Positions 48,078-57,583 of a stretch of DNA of 64,000 nucleotides are shown here, piece by piece; the stretch's first letter is position 1; every line of letters begins with the position of its first letter. Made by a program: the position numbers and the translations under genes. The stretch is from Streptomyces sp. NBC_01481. GTDB taxonomy: Bacteria; Actinomycetota; Actinomycetes; Streptomycetales; Streptomycetaceae. Location: positions 186,001 to 250,000 of the forward strand of contig NZ_JAPEPT010000004.1 of NCBI RefSeq assembly GCF_026339995.1, given 5' to 3'. A model generated the notes under the pieces. That model was not told where the DNA came from. It made no database searches and worked only from the letters and a program-made list of their open reading frames with translations.

Positions 48078-48422
48078 ATGAACGACTCCGTCATTCCTCC
48101 CCTCCAAGCCATGCCGGACGGGGAGGCCGAACTCCGCCTGGTCGTCCGCCTGCAGTGGGAAGATCTCGCGGCACTCGGGCAGGAGGCGAGCCGGCTGGCC
48201 GCCCAGATGCAGCGCCCCGTGAGCCTGGACGAGGCCGCCAGCCATCGGCTGCGTACGCGGTCGGCCGGCCACGCGAGGCCCGCGGAGCGGAGCCAGGTCG
48301 CCGCGCCCTCCTCCGTGTCGTCGCTGACCGGGCGCACCCCCGGTGAGCACGCACGGCAGGCGATAGAGAAGATCAACGGTGCGGCCGCACCCGGGATGGG
48401 TCCCACCCAGACGTCGGCCTGA
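48078..48422 (+). CDS. Small conserved-looking protein of unknown function
   Basis: The 114-residue product has a folded-looking N-terminal half (EAELRLVVRLQWEDLAALGQEASRLAAQMQRPVSLDEAASHRL) and a low-complexity C-terminus. No domain was recognised. ATG 48078 has GTGAGGAC upstream. It could be a Streptomyces-specific hypothetical protein. Confidence 0.55.
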   Translation: MNDSVIPPLQAMPDGEAELRLVVRLQWEDLAALGQEASRLAAQMQRPVSLDEAASHRLRTRSAGHARPAERSQVAAPSSVSSLTGRTPGEHARQAIEKINGAAAPGMGPTQTSA

Positions 48423-48566
48423 TTGCCCACCTGGGATTCGCATAAACGCATTTGTCAAGGCCGCTCCCCACGTGGCCTCGCGGGCGTACCCTGAGGTGCC
48501 TTGAGGACGTCCGTCCGGCAGCCCCTTCATCGCGCCGGGCGTACGCCCCGGCCGTGGGGGTGCACC

Positions 48567-51494
48567 ATGACGCGACGCGCCGGCAGAACCAGGCGTCGAC
48601 TCTACGAGCGTGAAGCCGAATTGGCTGCCGTGGACGAGGCGTTGGGCGAGCTGACGGGCCTCAGCACGGACGACCTGGACCCGCCGGAGCGCCCGGGCGG
48701 TGCTCTGCTCGCCTTCGCGGGCCACGCCGGCCTCGGCAAGACGACCCTGCTCACCGAGGTGCGCCGCCGTGCCGCGGCGAAGGGCTGCACCATCCTCTCC
48801 GCGCGCGGCGGCGACCAGGAGCAGCAGGTCGCCTTCCATGTCGCACGCCAGTTGCTCCAGCCACAGCTCGCCGGTTCGTCGGACGCCGCCCTGCGGCTCC
48901 AGCTGGGGAGTTGGTACGCGATCGTGGGACCCGCACTCGGCCTGTGCACCGCCGAGGCGGGCGCCCCGCCCGACCCCCAGGGCCTGCGTGACGGCCTCGA
49001 CTGGGTCCTCACCCATCTCGCCGTCCAGCGTGCCCCGGTCGTCCTCGTACTCGACGATGCCCACTGGGCGGACCCGGAGTCGCTCAGCTGGCTCGCCGCC
49101 TTCGCGCCCCGGGCCGAACAGCTGCCCATGCTGCTCGTCGTCGCCTACCGTCCCGAGGAACTGCCCGACCACGCACGGCAGTTCCGCGGTCTTCCCGGCC
49201 GGGCCGGACAGCGCCCCATCGACCTCGAACCGCTCACGGCGCCCGCCGTGGGCCGACTGGTGCGCGAACAGCTCGGCGCACACGCCGCCGACGCCTTCTG
49301 CCGCGAATGCTGGGCCGTCACCGCGGGCAACCCGTTCGAGGCCGTCGAACTCACCGCCAAGATCAGCGACCGCGGACTCGAACCCAACGAGTCGGGCGCC
49401 CACCTCCTGCGCGATCTGGCAACCGCCGTCAAGGGCAGCGGACTGATCGCCCGCCTCGAACGCCTCGGCACCTCCAGCGTGCGCCTCGCCTGGGCCGGTG
49501 CCGTACTCGGCACCGAGATCCGGCCCGACCTCGCCGCCGACGTCGCGGGCCTGGGCAGGGAAGAGGCCGCCGAGGCCGTCGACCGGCTGCGCGACGCCCG
49601 TATCCTCACCGGTCCCCAGGCCGCCGACGGCACTCTCGAATTCGTCCACCCGCTGATCGCCACCGCCGTCTACCGGGCCATCCCCGACGCCGTACGCGTC
49701 GCCCTGCACGGCCAGGCCGCCTGGTCCGTCGTCGACGCCGGACTCGGCTCCACGGCTGCCGCCCGCCATCTCATGGAGACCCACCCCGAGGGCGACCCGT
49801 GGGTGGTCCACCATCTGCGCCAGGCCGCGCGCGAGACGCTGCGCGCCGGAGCCCCCGACGCCGCCCGCCGTCATCTCGCCCGCGCCCTGCGCGAACCTCC
49901 GGCCTATGACGACCGGGCCGCCGTCCTGTACGAACTGGGCTGCGCATCGCTGCTCACCGAGCCCGCCACCACCGTCAACCACCTGCGCGCCGCCCTCGAA
50001 GAGCCCGTCGCCGACCCGGCCCTGCGCCAGGGCATCGTCTACCGGCTCTCCCAGGTACTGGCGCACTCCGACCGCCTCGGCGAAGCCTCCGACACCCTCG
50101 CCCGCGAGGCCCGCCTCACCAGCGATCCGCGCACCCGGCTGCGGATGCAGTCCGAGAAGTTCATGTGGGACGCCTTCCGCGCCGACGAGCCCGACTCGCC
50201 CGCCCGCTCCCGCCGCCTGGCCCGGCTCGCCGACCGGCTCACCGGACGCGACCTCACCGAGCGGTACATCATCGGGCTGCGCGCCTGGGACGCCATGCTG
50301 CGCGCCGAACCCGCGGGCGTCGCGCTGGCCCACGCCGAACGGGCCCTGCAGGGCGGCCTCAGCTGGGCCGTCGAGGACCGCGGCTTCGAAGTCCCCGTGC
50401 TGGTCGCGCTCACCTTCATGTACGGCGACCGGCCGGGCCGTGCCGAAGAGCTCTTCGCCGCCGGGACCGCGGAGTTCGAGCGCCAGGGCTGGCGCGGCGC
50501 CCATCTCTCCTTCGCCTACACCCTGCTCGCGTACATACGCTTCCGGCGCGGGCGTCTCGCCGAGGCGGAGGACTTCGTACGCGCCGGGCTGCGGCTCGCC
50601 GAACGTGTCGGGCCGCGCACCCCCGTCGAGTGGTACGCGCTGGGCACCCTCGTGGAGGTCCTGCTGGCCAGAGGGCGTGCGGACGAGGCGGTACAGATCG
50701 CCGAGGACCACGACTTCGGCGAACCCTTCCCCGCGGCCGTGACCTTCCCCGATTCCCAGACCGTGTACGGCGAGCTCCTGCTGGCCCGCGGCCGTACCAA
50801 AGAAGCGGCCGTCGAACTCGCCGCGGCGGGCAGGCGGCTCGACCCGCGCGGAATGCGCAACCCCGCCTGGTGCCCCTGGCAGCTCCATCTCGCCCTCGCC
50901 GAGGTGCACGACGCGCCGGAACGGGCCCGCGCGACCGCCCTGGAGGCGGTGCAGCGCGCCCGCCGCTTCGCCACCGCCTCCGGCGTCGGCCAGGCCCTGC
51001 GCGTGGCTGCCGAAGTCTGCGGTGGCACCGAAAGGACCACCTTCCTCGAAGAGGCGGTCACCCATCTGGAGCGCTCACCGGCCGCGTACGAACTCGCCCG
51101 GGCCCTCGTCGACCTCGGCGCCCAGCTGCGCCGCACGGGCCGCTCGAAGGACGCCGCCGAGTATCTCTACCGCGGCCTGGAGGCCGCCGGACAGTGCGGC
51201 GCCGACGGGCTCGCCGACACCGCCCGCCACGAGCTGGCGGCAGCCGGCTTGCGCCCGCGCAGATTGCGTGCCATCGAAACCGACGCGCTGACCACCCGCG
51301 AGCGGAGCGCCGCCGTCCTCACCGCCCAGGGCCTCGACAGGGCCTCCGTCGCCGCCGCCCTCCATGTCGACGAGCAGACCGTGACCAGGCTGCTCTCGGC
51401 CGTCTACCGCAAGGCGGGCACCGACGAGGCGGGCTTGGCGGACGCCATCGGCAAGGGCCCGGCCGAGGGGCTGGACGGCGGCCGTGGACGGTGA
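48567..51494 (+). CDS. LAL-type (large ATP-binding LuxR) transcriptional regulator
   Basis: The 975-residue protein starts with YEREAELAAVDEAL and Walker A GHAGLGKTT at 52-60, Walker B PVVLVLDDAHWADPES, then long helical repeats (TPR-like, about residues 380-870) and a C-terminal LuxR helix-turn-helix (ALTTRERSAAVLTAQGLDRASVAAALHVDEQTVTRLLSAVYRKAG). The recognition helix lacks the usual SNxEIA residues, so DNA binding may have altered specificity. It probably activates a metabolic or sugar-uptake operon on sensing a ligand. The frame is open to TTG 48501; I prefer ATG 48567. Confidence 0.88.
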   Translation: MTRRAGRTRRRLYEREAELAAVDEALGELTGLSTDDLDPPERPGGALLAFAGHAGLGKTTLLTEVRRRAAAKGCTILSARGGDQEQQVAFHVARQLLQPQLAGSSDAALRLQLGSWYAIVGPALGLCTAEAGAPPDPQGLRDGLDWVLTHLAVQRAPVVLVLDDAHWADPESLSWLAAFAPRAEQLPMLLVVAYRPEELPDHARQFRGLPGRAGQRPIDLEPLTAPAVGRLVREQLGAHAADAFCRECWAVTAGNPFEAVELTAKISDRGLEPNESGAHLLRDLATAVKGSGLIARLERLGTSSVRLAWAGAVLGTEIRPDLAADVAGLGREEAAEAVDRLRDARILTGPQAADGTLEFVHPLIATAVYRAIPDAVRVALHGQAAWSVVDAGLGSTAAARHLMETHPEGDPWVVHHLRQAARETLRAGAPDAARRHLARALREPPAYDDRAAVLYELGCASLLTEPATTVNHLRAALEEPVADPALRQGIVYRLSQVLAHSDRLGEASDTLAREARLTSDPRTRLRMQSEKFMWDAFRADEPDSPARSRRLARLADRLTGRDLTERYIIGLRAWDAMLRAEPAGVALAHAERALQGGLSWAVEDRGFEVPVLVALTFMYGDRPGRAEELFAAGTAEFERQGWRGAHLSFAYTLLAYIRFRRGRLAEAEDFVRAGLRLAERVGPRTPVEWYALGTLVEVLLARGRADEAVQIAEDHDFGEPFPAAVTFPDSQTVYGELLLARGRTKEAAVELAAAGRRLDPRGMRNPAWCPWQLHLALAEVHDAPERARATALEAVQRARRFATASGVGQALRVAAEVCGGTERTTFLEEAVTHLERSPAAYELARALVDLGAQLRRTGRSKDAAEYLYRGLEAAGQCGADGLADTARHELAAAGLRPRRLRAIETDALTTRERSAAVLTAQGLDRASVAAALHVDEQTVTRLLSAVYRKAGTDEAGLADAIGKGPAEGLDGGRGR

Positions 51495-51561
51495 CCGGCG
51501 GCGTCCCAGAGGCTTCGGGCCCCGGCTCGGCCGGGCCCGCCCGGACACGTACCATGGCGGT

Positions 51562-52062
51562 ATGTCCTTCCTCCGCCGCCGCAGCGCCGCCACCCCCGCG
51601 GGCCCGGACTTCGACGTCCTGGCCATGGATCCGGGCGACTGGCCCGGCAATCTCGGCGCCGGTCTGCTGCCCGCCCCCGACGGAACCTGCCAGGGCGTCT
51701 TCCTGCGGTACGACCTCTTCGGCGGCCGCGGCCCCGCGATGATCATCGGCAATCTGCCGGAAGGCTCGCCGGCCCGTGAGCTCGAAGAGGGACAGATCCC
51801 CTTCGAGGTGGCCCAGCTGCTGCTGGCACTGGAGAACGACGAACCCGTCGACGTCGTGGGTGTCGAGGACACGCCGGTAATGCAGGGTGACAACCTGCTG
51901 ATCGTGCGCCGCGTCAAGCTCTCCGAAAGCCGTATCTCCTGCGTGCAGTTCGACCGCAGCGACAATGTCCTCGTCACGATCGCCAGCTGGGACCGGCCGA
52001 TCACCGACGATCTGTACGCGCTGCTCAAGCCGCTGCCCGCGGAGCTCTTCCAGCAGGGCTGA
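51562..52062 (+). CDS. Conserved streptomycete protein of unknown function
   Basis: The 166-residue protein reads MSFLRRRSAATPAGPDFDVLAMDPGDWPGNLGAGLLPAPDG and ends ITDDLYALLKPLPAELFQQG, a sequence I recognise as a widely conserved Streptomyces hypothetical protein. It is soluble and alpha/beta, without known motifs. The start follows the LAL regulator stop by 67 bp. It is convergent with the amidase gene. Confidence 0.8.
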   Translation: MSFLRRRSAATPAGPDFDVLAMDPGDWPGNLGAGLLPAPDGTCQGVFLRYDLFGGRGPAMIIGNLPEGSPARELEEGQIPFEVAQLLLALENDEPVDVVGVEDTPVMQGDNLLIVRRVKLSESRISCVQFDRSDNVLVTIASWDRPITDDLYALLKPLPAELFQQG

Positions 52063-52160
52063 CCCCTTCCGGGGCCAACGATGTCAGCACATCCGCGCCC
52101 ATGAAGCGTGGGCGGTGCGCCACCGGACCCCACGAACGGTGGCGCACCGCGGCTCGCGTA

Positions 52161-54293
52161 CTACCGCACCAGGGTCACGTCGGCGGCCTTCACGAAGGCG
52201 ACCCGGTGCCCGAACTGGATCTCGTAGTACGGCTCCTGGCCGCGCACCACCGTGTGTCCGGCGGTGTCGAACGTCGTCGCGTACAGATACTCACCGGGTG
52301 TCCTGTCGCCCACCACATACTTCTGACCGGCGAGGAGCTTGTACGGCAGCGGCGAGATCGCCTGCACGGGGACACCGGCCGGGTACGCCGCCGCCTCCGG
52401 GTAGGCACGCCCGTACACCGGGATCTGTGGCGCGCCCGGCTTCGGTGTGAGCAGCACGCCCCGGGCGCCCACCGCCGTCGGCCGTGAGCGCGGGTTGTGG
52501 AACCACGCCTTCTGACCCAGGTACCAGATCGCCGTCCAGTCGCCCTCGCGACCGGCGACCGCGTACTGCTGGCCCGTCGAGGCCCGGGCGCCCGTGTCGT
52601 TGACGCCGGTGGTGGAGTCCTCGCCGCCGGGGCGCAGGCCGATGTCCTTGACCAGCGGGGCGTCCTCGGCGGGTGCGGTGTGCAGCCGTACCGCCCCCGA
52701 GCCGTGCGGCACGCAGGCGTCGGCGGGCTTCACACAGCCCGTGTACACCGGCTGGTTGCGCGCGTAGTCCGGGCGGATCGTGACCACATCGCTGCCCGGT
52801 CCCGCGGTCGGCGTGAACGGGCGGCCCAGCAGCCGGAAGTAGTGCGACCAGTCCCAGTACGGGCCCGGATCGGTGTGCATCCCGCGGATCGTCGCGGCCG
52901 TCGTGCCCGGCACATTGTCGTGCCCAAGAATGTGTCGGCGGTCCAGCGGGATGCCGTACCTCTTCGCGAGATACCTCACCAGCCGGGCCGACGAGCGGTA
53001 CATCGCCTCCGTGTACCAGGCGTCCGGCGAGACCAGGAAGCCCTCGTGCTCCAGACCCACCGACTTGGCGTTGACGTACCAGTTGCCTGCGTGCCAGGCC
53101 ACGTCCTTGACGGGTACGTGCTGGGCGATGTGCCCGTCCGAGGAGCGCAGCGTGTACTGCCAGGAGACATACGCCGGGTCCTGGACCAGCTTGAGCGTGG
53201 TGTCCCAGGAGCCTTCGGTGTCGTGGATGACGATGTACTTCACCGACTGGGACGCGGGCCGGTCCGCCAGATCGTGATTGCCGTAGTCGTGATCGCCGAA
53301 CTCCTCGTACGGCGCGGGAATCCACTCGCAGGCCACCGTCGGCGGGCACTCCGTTCTCCGCGCGTCCGCCGTCCGCAGCCCGAGGCCGGCCGCCTGCGCC
53401 GGATCGGTGGCCACGGCCGGGTCGGCCGCGAGCGCGACCCGCTGACCGCTGTCCGTGATCCGCGACTCGCCGCTGCGGATCACGTCGAAAACGTCGTTGG
53501 CGTACGTCGTCGCGGTAGCGATGTCGTCGGCGCCGGAGAAACGTGCCACCGCGCCGTACCAGTCCGCCGGGTCCTCGCTCAGCGGGCGGCCCAGCCTCTT
53601 CTGCGCGTCCGCGAGCAGGGCCGCGCCACCGCTCACATTGGCGGCAGGATTGTCCCGAAGCCGCTCGGCGGAGTAACCCGACAGCTCTGCCGCGCGGTCC
53701 AGAGTGCTTAGGTCCTGTCCGGCCGATCTTGCCGGGCTCGCGTGCCCTGGCACGGCACCTCGCTGCGTTGTCGTCAGTCGCCTACGCTCCGCGTGGGCTC
53801 CATCCTCCGCCTTGCGATGCACCACGCCAGACCCCGCTCCCTGATCCGGCCTGATCGACCGGACAGGACCTGGCCGGGCGGGGAGTTCGGACACCTCCGG
53901 AAGCTCCGCCCCGGCGGTCAACGGCGCCGGGCGGGCGTCGTCGCCGCGCGCGTCCTCGCCGCCGTGCGAGTGGTGCGGCGCCTCGGCCAGTGCGGTCCTG
54001 GCATCCGTCAGGTGCATCGGCCCGTAGCCGCCTGTGACGCTCGCGGCGCCGCCGTGCGTGTCCCAGCGGGACTGCAGATACGAGACGCCGAGCAGCACGC
54101 TCTGCGGCACCCGGTACTTCGCGGCGGCCGCGGCGAAGTCGCTCTGCAGCCCGTCGACGGCGCGCTGCTCGGCGGTGGCCGATGGACCGGCCGAGACCAG
54201 TGGCAGCAGCAGGGCGGCGGACGCCACCGCGCCCCCCGCTCTCAGCATGCGTCGGCGGACGCTTCTCACTAGTACGGGGGCGGATCCTTGCAA
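52161..54293 (-). CDS. N-acetylmuramoyl-L-alanine amidase (Amidase_2), with in-frame mobile-element insertion
   Basis: The secreted enzyme starts at TTG 54293 (GGAGG six bases upstream) with signal peptide RSVRRRMLRAGGAVASAALLLPLVSA. An N-terminal module with VPQSVLLGVSYLQSRWDTH and TLDRAAELSGYSAERL is followed by the Amidase_2 core: KYIVIHDTEGSWDTTLKL (Zn-ligand His), HAGNWYVNAKSVGLEHEGF and RHILGHDNVPGTTAAT (second His), then a C-terminal SH3-like domain. It cuts the MurNAc-L-Ala bond of peptidoglycan. Residues about 141-195 are encoded by a MITE-like element (53710-53872) inserted in frame between SELPA and STLDRAAEL. It probably splits two domains without destroying them. Confidence 0.88.
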   Translation of the reverse strand: MQGSAPVLVRSVRRRMLRAGGAVASAALLLPLVSAGPSATAEQRAVDGLQSDFAAAAAKYRVPQSVLLGVSYLQSRWDTHGGAASVTGGYGPMHLTDARTALAEAPHHSHGGEDARGDDARPAPLTAGAELPEVSELPARPGPVRSIRPDQGAGSGVVHRKAEDGAHAERRRLTTTQRGAVPGHASPARSAGQDLSTLDRAAELSGYSAERLRDNPAANVSGGAALLADAQKRLGRPLSEDPADWYGAVARFSGADDIATATTYANDVFDVIRSGESRITDSGQRVALAADPAVATDPAQAAGLGLRTADARRTECPPTVACEWIPAPYEEFGDHDYGNHDLADRPASQSVKYIVIHDTEGSWDTTLKLVQDPAYVSWQYTLRSSDGHIAQHVPVKDVAWHAGNWYVNAKSVGLEHEGFLVSPDAWYTEAMYRSSARLVRYLAKRYGIPLDRRHILGHDNVPGTTAATIRGMHTDPGPYWDWSHYFRLLGRPFTPTAGPGSDVVTIRPDYARNQPVYTGCVKPADACVPHGSGAVRLHTAPAEDAPLVKDIGLRPGGEDSTTGVNDTGARASTGQQYAVAGREGDWTAIWYLGQKAWFHNPRSRPTAVGARGVLLTPKPGAPQIPVYGRAYPEAAAYPAGVPVQAISPLPYKLLAGQKYVVGDRTPGEYLYATTFDTAGHTVVRGQEPYYEIQFGHRVAFVKAADVTLVR
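53710..53872. mobile_element. MITE-like element, copy 2, inside the amidase gene
   Basis: AGGTCCTGTCCGGCCGATC at 53710-53728 matches the complement of GATCGACCGGACAGGACCT at 53854-53872 in 18 of 19 positions. The outer parts match the element at 28713; the core (CTGCGTTGTCGTCAGTCGCC … CTCCGCCTTGCGATGCACC) matches instead the element at 35164. The 163-bp unit is read through by the amidase frame. Confidence 0.75.
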
Positions 54294-54645
54294 GGCGGCC
54301 TCCAGGGACGGATGGTGCGCGACGAGCCTGCCGGGTCGGGTTCGTCTACAGGCGTATCGACTCCCGGACGATCCGTCAATCTTGGCTCGCGGTAAGGATT
54401 TCGCACGTCAGCACGCATGTCGCCGAGTTTCGGCGGGATGGCGCCCGGGCCTGCGGCGCGTCAGTGGCGTGGACCAATGTCCGTATACGGAAGGCACGTT
54501 CGAGTGTCCGGCAATGCGGTCGGGCGCGGGCAGCGCAGCGCGCGGCGCGCCCAGTGTGTCGGCACTGGGCGGGCAGCGCAGCGCGCGGCGCGCCCAGTGT
54601 GTCGGCACTGGGCGCGCGGCGCGTTTCCCCCTCTGTGGCGGTCGG
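54294..54645. repeat. Intergenic region with a perfect tandem 43-bp repeat
   Basis: Two exact 43-bp copies lie head to tail at 54528-54570 and 54571-54613, each ending in a hairpin CCCAGTG-TGTCGG-CACTGGG; a partial third GCGCGGCGCG follows. They lie directly downstream of the minus-strand phosphotransferase stop (54646), so they probably act as a double terminator. The rest of the 352-bp gap has no gene. Confidence 0.8.
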
Positions 54646-55770
54646 TCAGCGAGTGCCGACCGCCGCACGCACGGCCCGGCGGGCCATTGCGCAATCGTCG
54701 TGCAGCCGCCGGAGCAGCAGCCGCTGCTCCTCACCGGCCGACAGTCCGCCGGGCGGAATCTGGGCGCCGCCCGCGGGTGGCGCGTCCCGCATCGTGCGCT
54801 GGACGGCAGTCTCGTAGGTACGGATCTCCCGGGTCAGCACCATCATCAGATTCACCAGGAACGCGTCCCGCGCGGCCGGTCCCGCCTGCTGTGCCAGCTG
54901 ACTGATCTGACGGCGCGCCACCGGCGCGTCCCCCAGCACCGACCACAGCGTCGCCAGGTCGTAGCCGGGCAGATACCAGCCGGCGTGCTCCCAGTCGACA
55001 AGCACCGGACCCGTGGGCGACAGCAGGATGTTGGAGAGCAGAGCGTCGCCGTGACAGAACTGGCCCATGCCCTGCCGCCCGCCGGCGTGCGCCAGACCGT
55101 GCAGCAGCTTCTGCAGGTCCCCGAGGTCGCGGTCGGTGAACAGCCCCAGCTCGTGGTAGCGCGAGATGCGCGCCGCATAGTCGAGCGGGGCGTCGAACAT
55201 CCCGGTCGGCGGGCGCCAGGAGTTGAGTCGCGCGATCGCGCCGAGGGCGGCCCGTACATCGGCACGGGGCGGAGCCTCGGCCGGGTGCCGTGCAAGGGCC
55301 GCCGCCCGGCCCGGCATCCGCTCGATCACCAGTGTGCAGTTGTCGGGATCCGCGGCGATGAGCCGCGGAACCCGCACTGGTGGGCGGTGCCGGACGAAGG
55401 CGCGATATGCAGCTATTTCGTGGCGGAGCCGCTCGGCCCAGACGGGCGAGTGATCCAGTAAGCACTTGGCGACCGCCGTCGTCCGTCCGGTGGTGCCGAC
55501 GATCAGTACCGAACGTCCGCTGCGGCGCAGCACCTGCACCGGATGGAACTCCGGGCAGATCCGGTGCACCGACGCGACAGCCATGCGCAGCTGTGCGCCC
55601 TGAGGGCCGGACAAGTCGATTCTCCCGCTGAGGGGTTGGCCGACGGCTCCCGCCGGCCGTCGAGCCCGGCCGGCGTGGATCGGGTCGAGATACGGCCCGG
55701 TGCCGACGGCCGGGACAGCGGTCCGCTGCGGCCGGTGAGGGACGGACACGGAGGACGATGCTGTGTACAT
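54646..55770 (-). CDS. Aminoglycoside-phosphotransferase-family (APH/choline kinase-like) protein
   Basis: The 374-residue protein has the kinase-like fold: TAVAKCLLDH (ATP-site Lys), CTLVIERMPG (hinge), the catalytic loop QFCHGDALLSNILLSPTGPVLVDWEHAG with HGD and Asp of DWE. It phosphorylates a small hydroxyl compound; the substrate is unknown and drug resistance cannot be inferred. The start is ATG 55770 although the frame is open to 55908. It is divergent from the nsdA-like gene, sharing a 230-bp upstream region, and ends at tandem hairpins. Confidence 0.82.
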   Translation of the reverse strand: MYTASSSVSVPHRPQRTAVPAVGTGPYLDPIHAGRARRPAGAVGQPLSGRIDLSGPQGAQLRMAVASVHRICPEFHPVQVLRRSGRSVLIVGTTGRTTAVAKCLLDHSPVWAERLRHEIAAYRAFVRHRPPVRVPRLIAADPDNCTLVIERMPGRAAALARHPAEAPPRADVRAALGAIARLNSWRPPTGMFDAPLDYAARISRYHELGLFTDRDLGDLQKLLHGLAHAGGRQGMGQFCHGDALLSNILLSPTGPVLVDWEHAGWYLPGYDLATLWSVLGDAPVARRQISQLAQQAGPAARDAFLVNLMMVLTREIRTYETAVQRTMRDAPPAGGAQIPPGGLSAGEEQRLLLRRLHDDCAMARRAVRAAVGTR

Positions 55771-56002
55771 GGGGTGACAGATCCCTTCGTGTGCCGACAA
55801 GTTGCGTACGCGGCCCCGCCCCGGCAGCCGGGCAACACCCTGGGGAATGCCTCCGGCTGCCGAGCCGAGGTGGCGCGTTCCTACGTCACACCCCGTCGCG
55901 GGTGGCACACCATCTGGCGCACCCTGGCGAACCGTGGCGAATAGTCGCCAGCCCTATGACAGAGGGTTAGTGTCAACTCAGCCGAGAACCTGGGGGCTTG
56001 AC

Positions 56003-57496
56003 GTGACCGGAGAACCCAACACCCGCCTCTGCGACCTGTTCGGCCTGGCCGGCTGGTCAAAGGGCGAACTCGCGAGACTCGTGAACCGGCAGGCGGCGGC
56101 CATGGGCCACCCCCAGCTGGCAACCGACACCTCACGGGTGCGGCGTTGGATCGACATGGGGGAGACCCCGCGCGATCCCGTGCCACGAGTGCTGGCAGCT
56201 CTGTTCACCGAGCGACTCGGTCGTGTCGTGACCATCGAGGACCTCGGGTTCGTACGAGTCGGGCGAGCGGGTAGACGGCGGGACGTCAAGGGAGCAGGCA
56301 ACCCTGACGGCCTTCCGTGGGCGCCCGAGCGGACGGCGGCGGTCCTCACCGAATTCACGGGAATGGACCTCATGCTCAACCGACGCGGCTTGGTGGGTGC
56401 GGGCGCCGCGCTCGCCGCAGGCTCAGCACTCAGCGGCGCCATGCACGACTGGCTGCACACCGACCCCGCACTTGCCCAGGACGCTCCCCGTACCGACCAT
56501 CCCCTGCGCGCCGACCCCGCTGGGTTCGACCGCTATGAGGCCGCCCCCATCGGGTCGCAGGAGATCGAGGCACTGGAGCGTTCCGTCGAAGTGTTCCGCG
56601 CCTGGGACGCCGCCCGCGGCGGCGGGCTCCAGCGCAAGGCAGTCGTGGGGCAGCTCAACGAAGTGGGCGGCATGCTCGCCTACCATCACCCCGACCATCT
56701 CCAGCGGCGCCTGTGGGGCGTCGCCGCCAACCTCGCCGTCCTCGCCGGCTGGATGTCCCACGACGTCGGCCTCGAACCCACCGCCCAGAAGTACTTCGTC
56801 ATCGCCGCCCATGCGGCACGCGAGGGCGGCGACCGTCCGCGCGCCGGCGAAGCGCTCTCCAGGGCCGCCCGGCAGATGGTCCATCTGGGCCGGCCCGACG
56901 ATGCCCTGGACCTGATGAAGCTCGCCAAGTCCGGCTCGGGTGAACAGGTCCTGCCGCGCACCCAGGCGATGCTGCACACCATCGAGGCCTGGGCACAGGC
57001 GTCCATGGGCCGCGGCCAGGCCATGCGCCGCACGCTCGGTGAGGCGGAGGACCTCTTCGTCTCCGACAAGAGTGATGTGCCACCGCCGAGCTGGATGCAG
57101 ATGTTCGACGAGGCGGATCTGCACGGCATGCAGGCACTCGCGTACCGCACCCTCGCCGAACACGACCCGTCCGCCGCGGCCACCGCGCAGAACCACGCCA
57201 AAATGGCGCTGGAGCTGCGCGAGGGCGGCCGTCAGCGCTCGAAGATCTTCGACTACATCTCACTGGCCTCGGCGTGCTTCATCGCCGACGACCCCGAACA
57301 GGCCGACCGCTACGCAAGGCTGGCACTCGTCTCGATGGGGGAGACCTCCTCGCACCGGACGTGGGACAGGCTGCGGGAGATGTACCGGCTGACCGGACAC
57401 TACTCCGGCTATCCGAGGATCCAGGATCTTCGCGAGGAGATCCAGCTGGCCCTGCCCAACAGCCCCTCGAAGAAGCCGAGGAGTGCGGAAATCTAG
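56003..57496 (+). CDS. nsdA: NsdA-like TPR regulator of development and antibiotic production
   Basis: The 497-residue protein opens TRLCDLFGLAGWSKGELARLVNRQAAAMGHPQLATDTSRVRRWIDMGETPRDPVPRVLAALF, a helix-turn-helix-like region, followed by a TAT-like/hydrophobic NRRGLVGAGAALAAGSAL and TPR-like helices (GGMLAYHHPDHLQRRLWGVAANLAVLAGW … RTLGEAEDLF). The match in sequence and length is to NsdA of S. coelicolor, a negative regulator of sporulation and antibiotic synthesis; the name comes from memory of the family. GTG 56003 has GGGGG six bases upstream; GTG 55970 is an alternative. Confidence 0.82.
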   Translation: MTGEPNTRLCDLFGLAGWSKGELARLVNRQAAAMGHPQLATDTSRVRRWIDMGETPRDPVPRVLAALFTERLGRVVTIEDLGFVRVGRAGRRRDVKGAGNPDGLPWAPERTAAVLTEFTGMDLMLNRRGLVGAGAALAAGSALSGAMHDWLHTDPALAQDAPRTDHPLRADPAGFDRYEAAPIGSQEIEALERSVEVFRAWDAARGGGLQRKAVVGQLNEVGGMLAYHHPDHLQRRLWGVAANLAVLAGWMSHDVGLEPTAQKYFVIAAHAAREGGDRPRAGEALSRAARQMVHLGRPDDALDLMKLAKSGSGEQVLPRTQAMLHTIEAWAQASMGRGQAMRRTLGEAEDLFVSDKSDVPPPSWMQMFDEADLHGMQALAYRTLAEHDPSAAATAQNHAKMALELREGGRQRSKIFDYISLASACFIADDPEQADRYARLALVSMGETSSHRTWDRLREMYRLTGHYSGYPRIQDLREEIQLALPNSPSKKPRSAEI

Positions 57497-57583
57497 TCCA
57501 GTCCAGCGCGGTACGCGCCCCAGGACCCGACCCCACTACTGACCTCTACCGACCCACTGGGCGAGCCTGCCCACGCGGGCCTT

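Noticed and set aside
54528..54613. CRISPR array
   Set aside because: The two 43-bp copies are directly adjacent without spacers and contain hairpins; no cas genes lie near.
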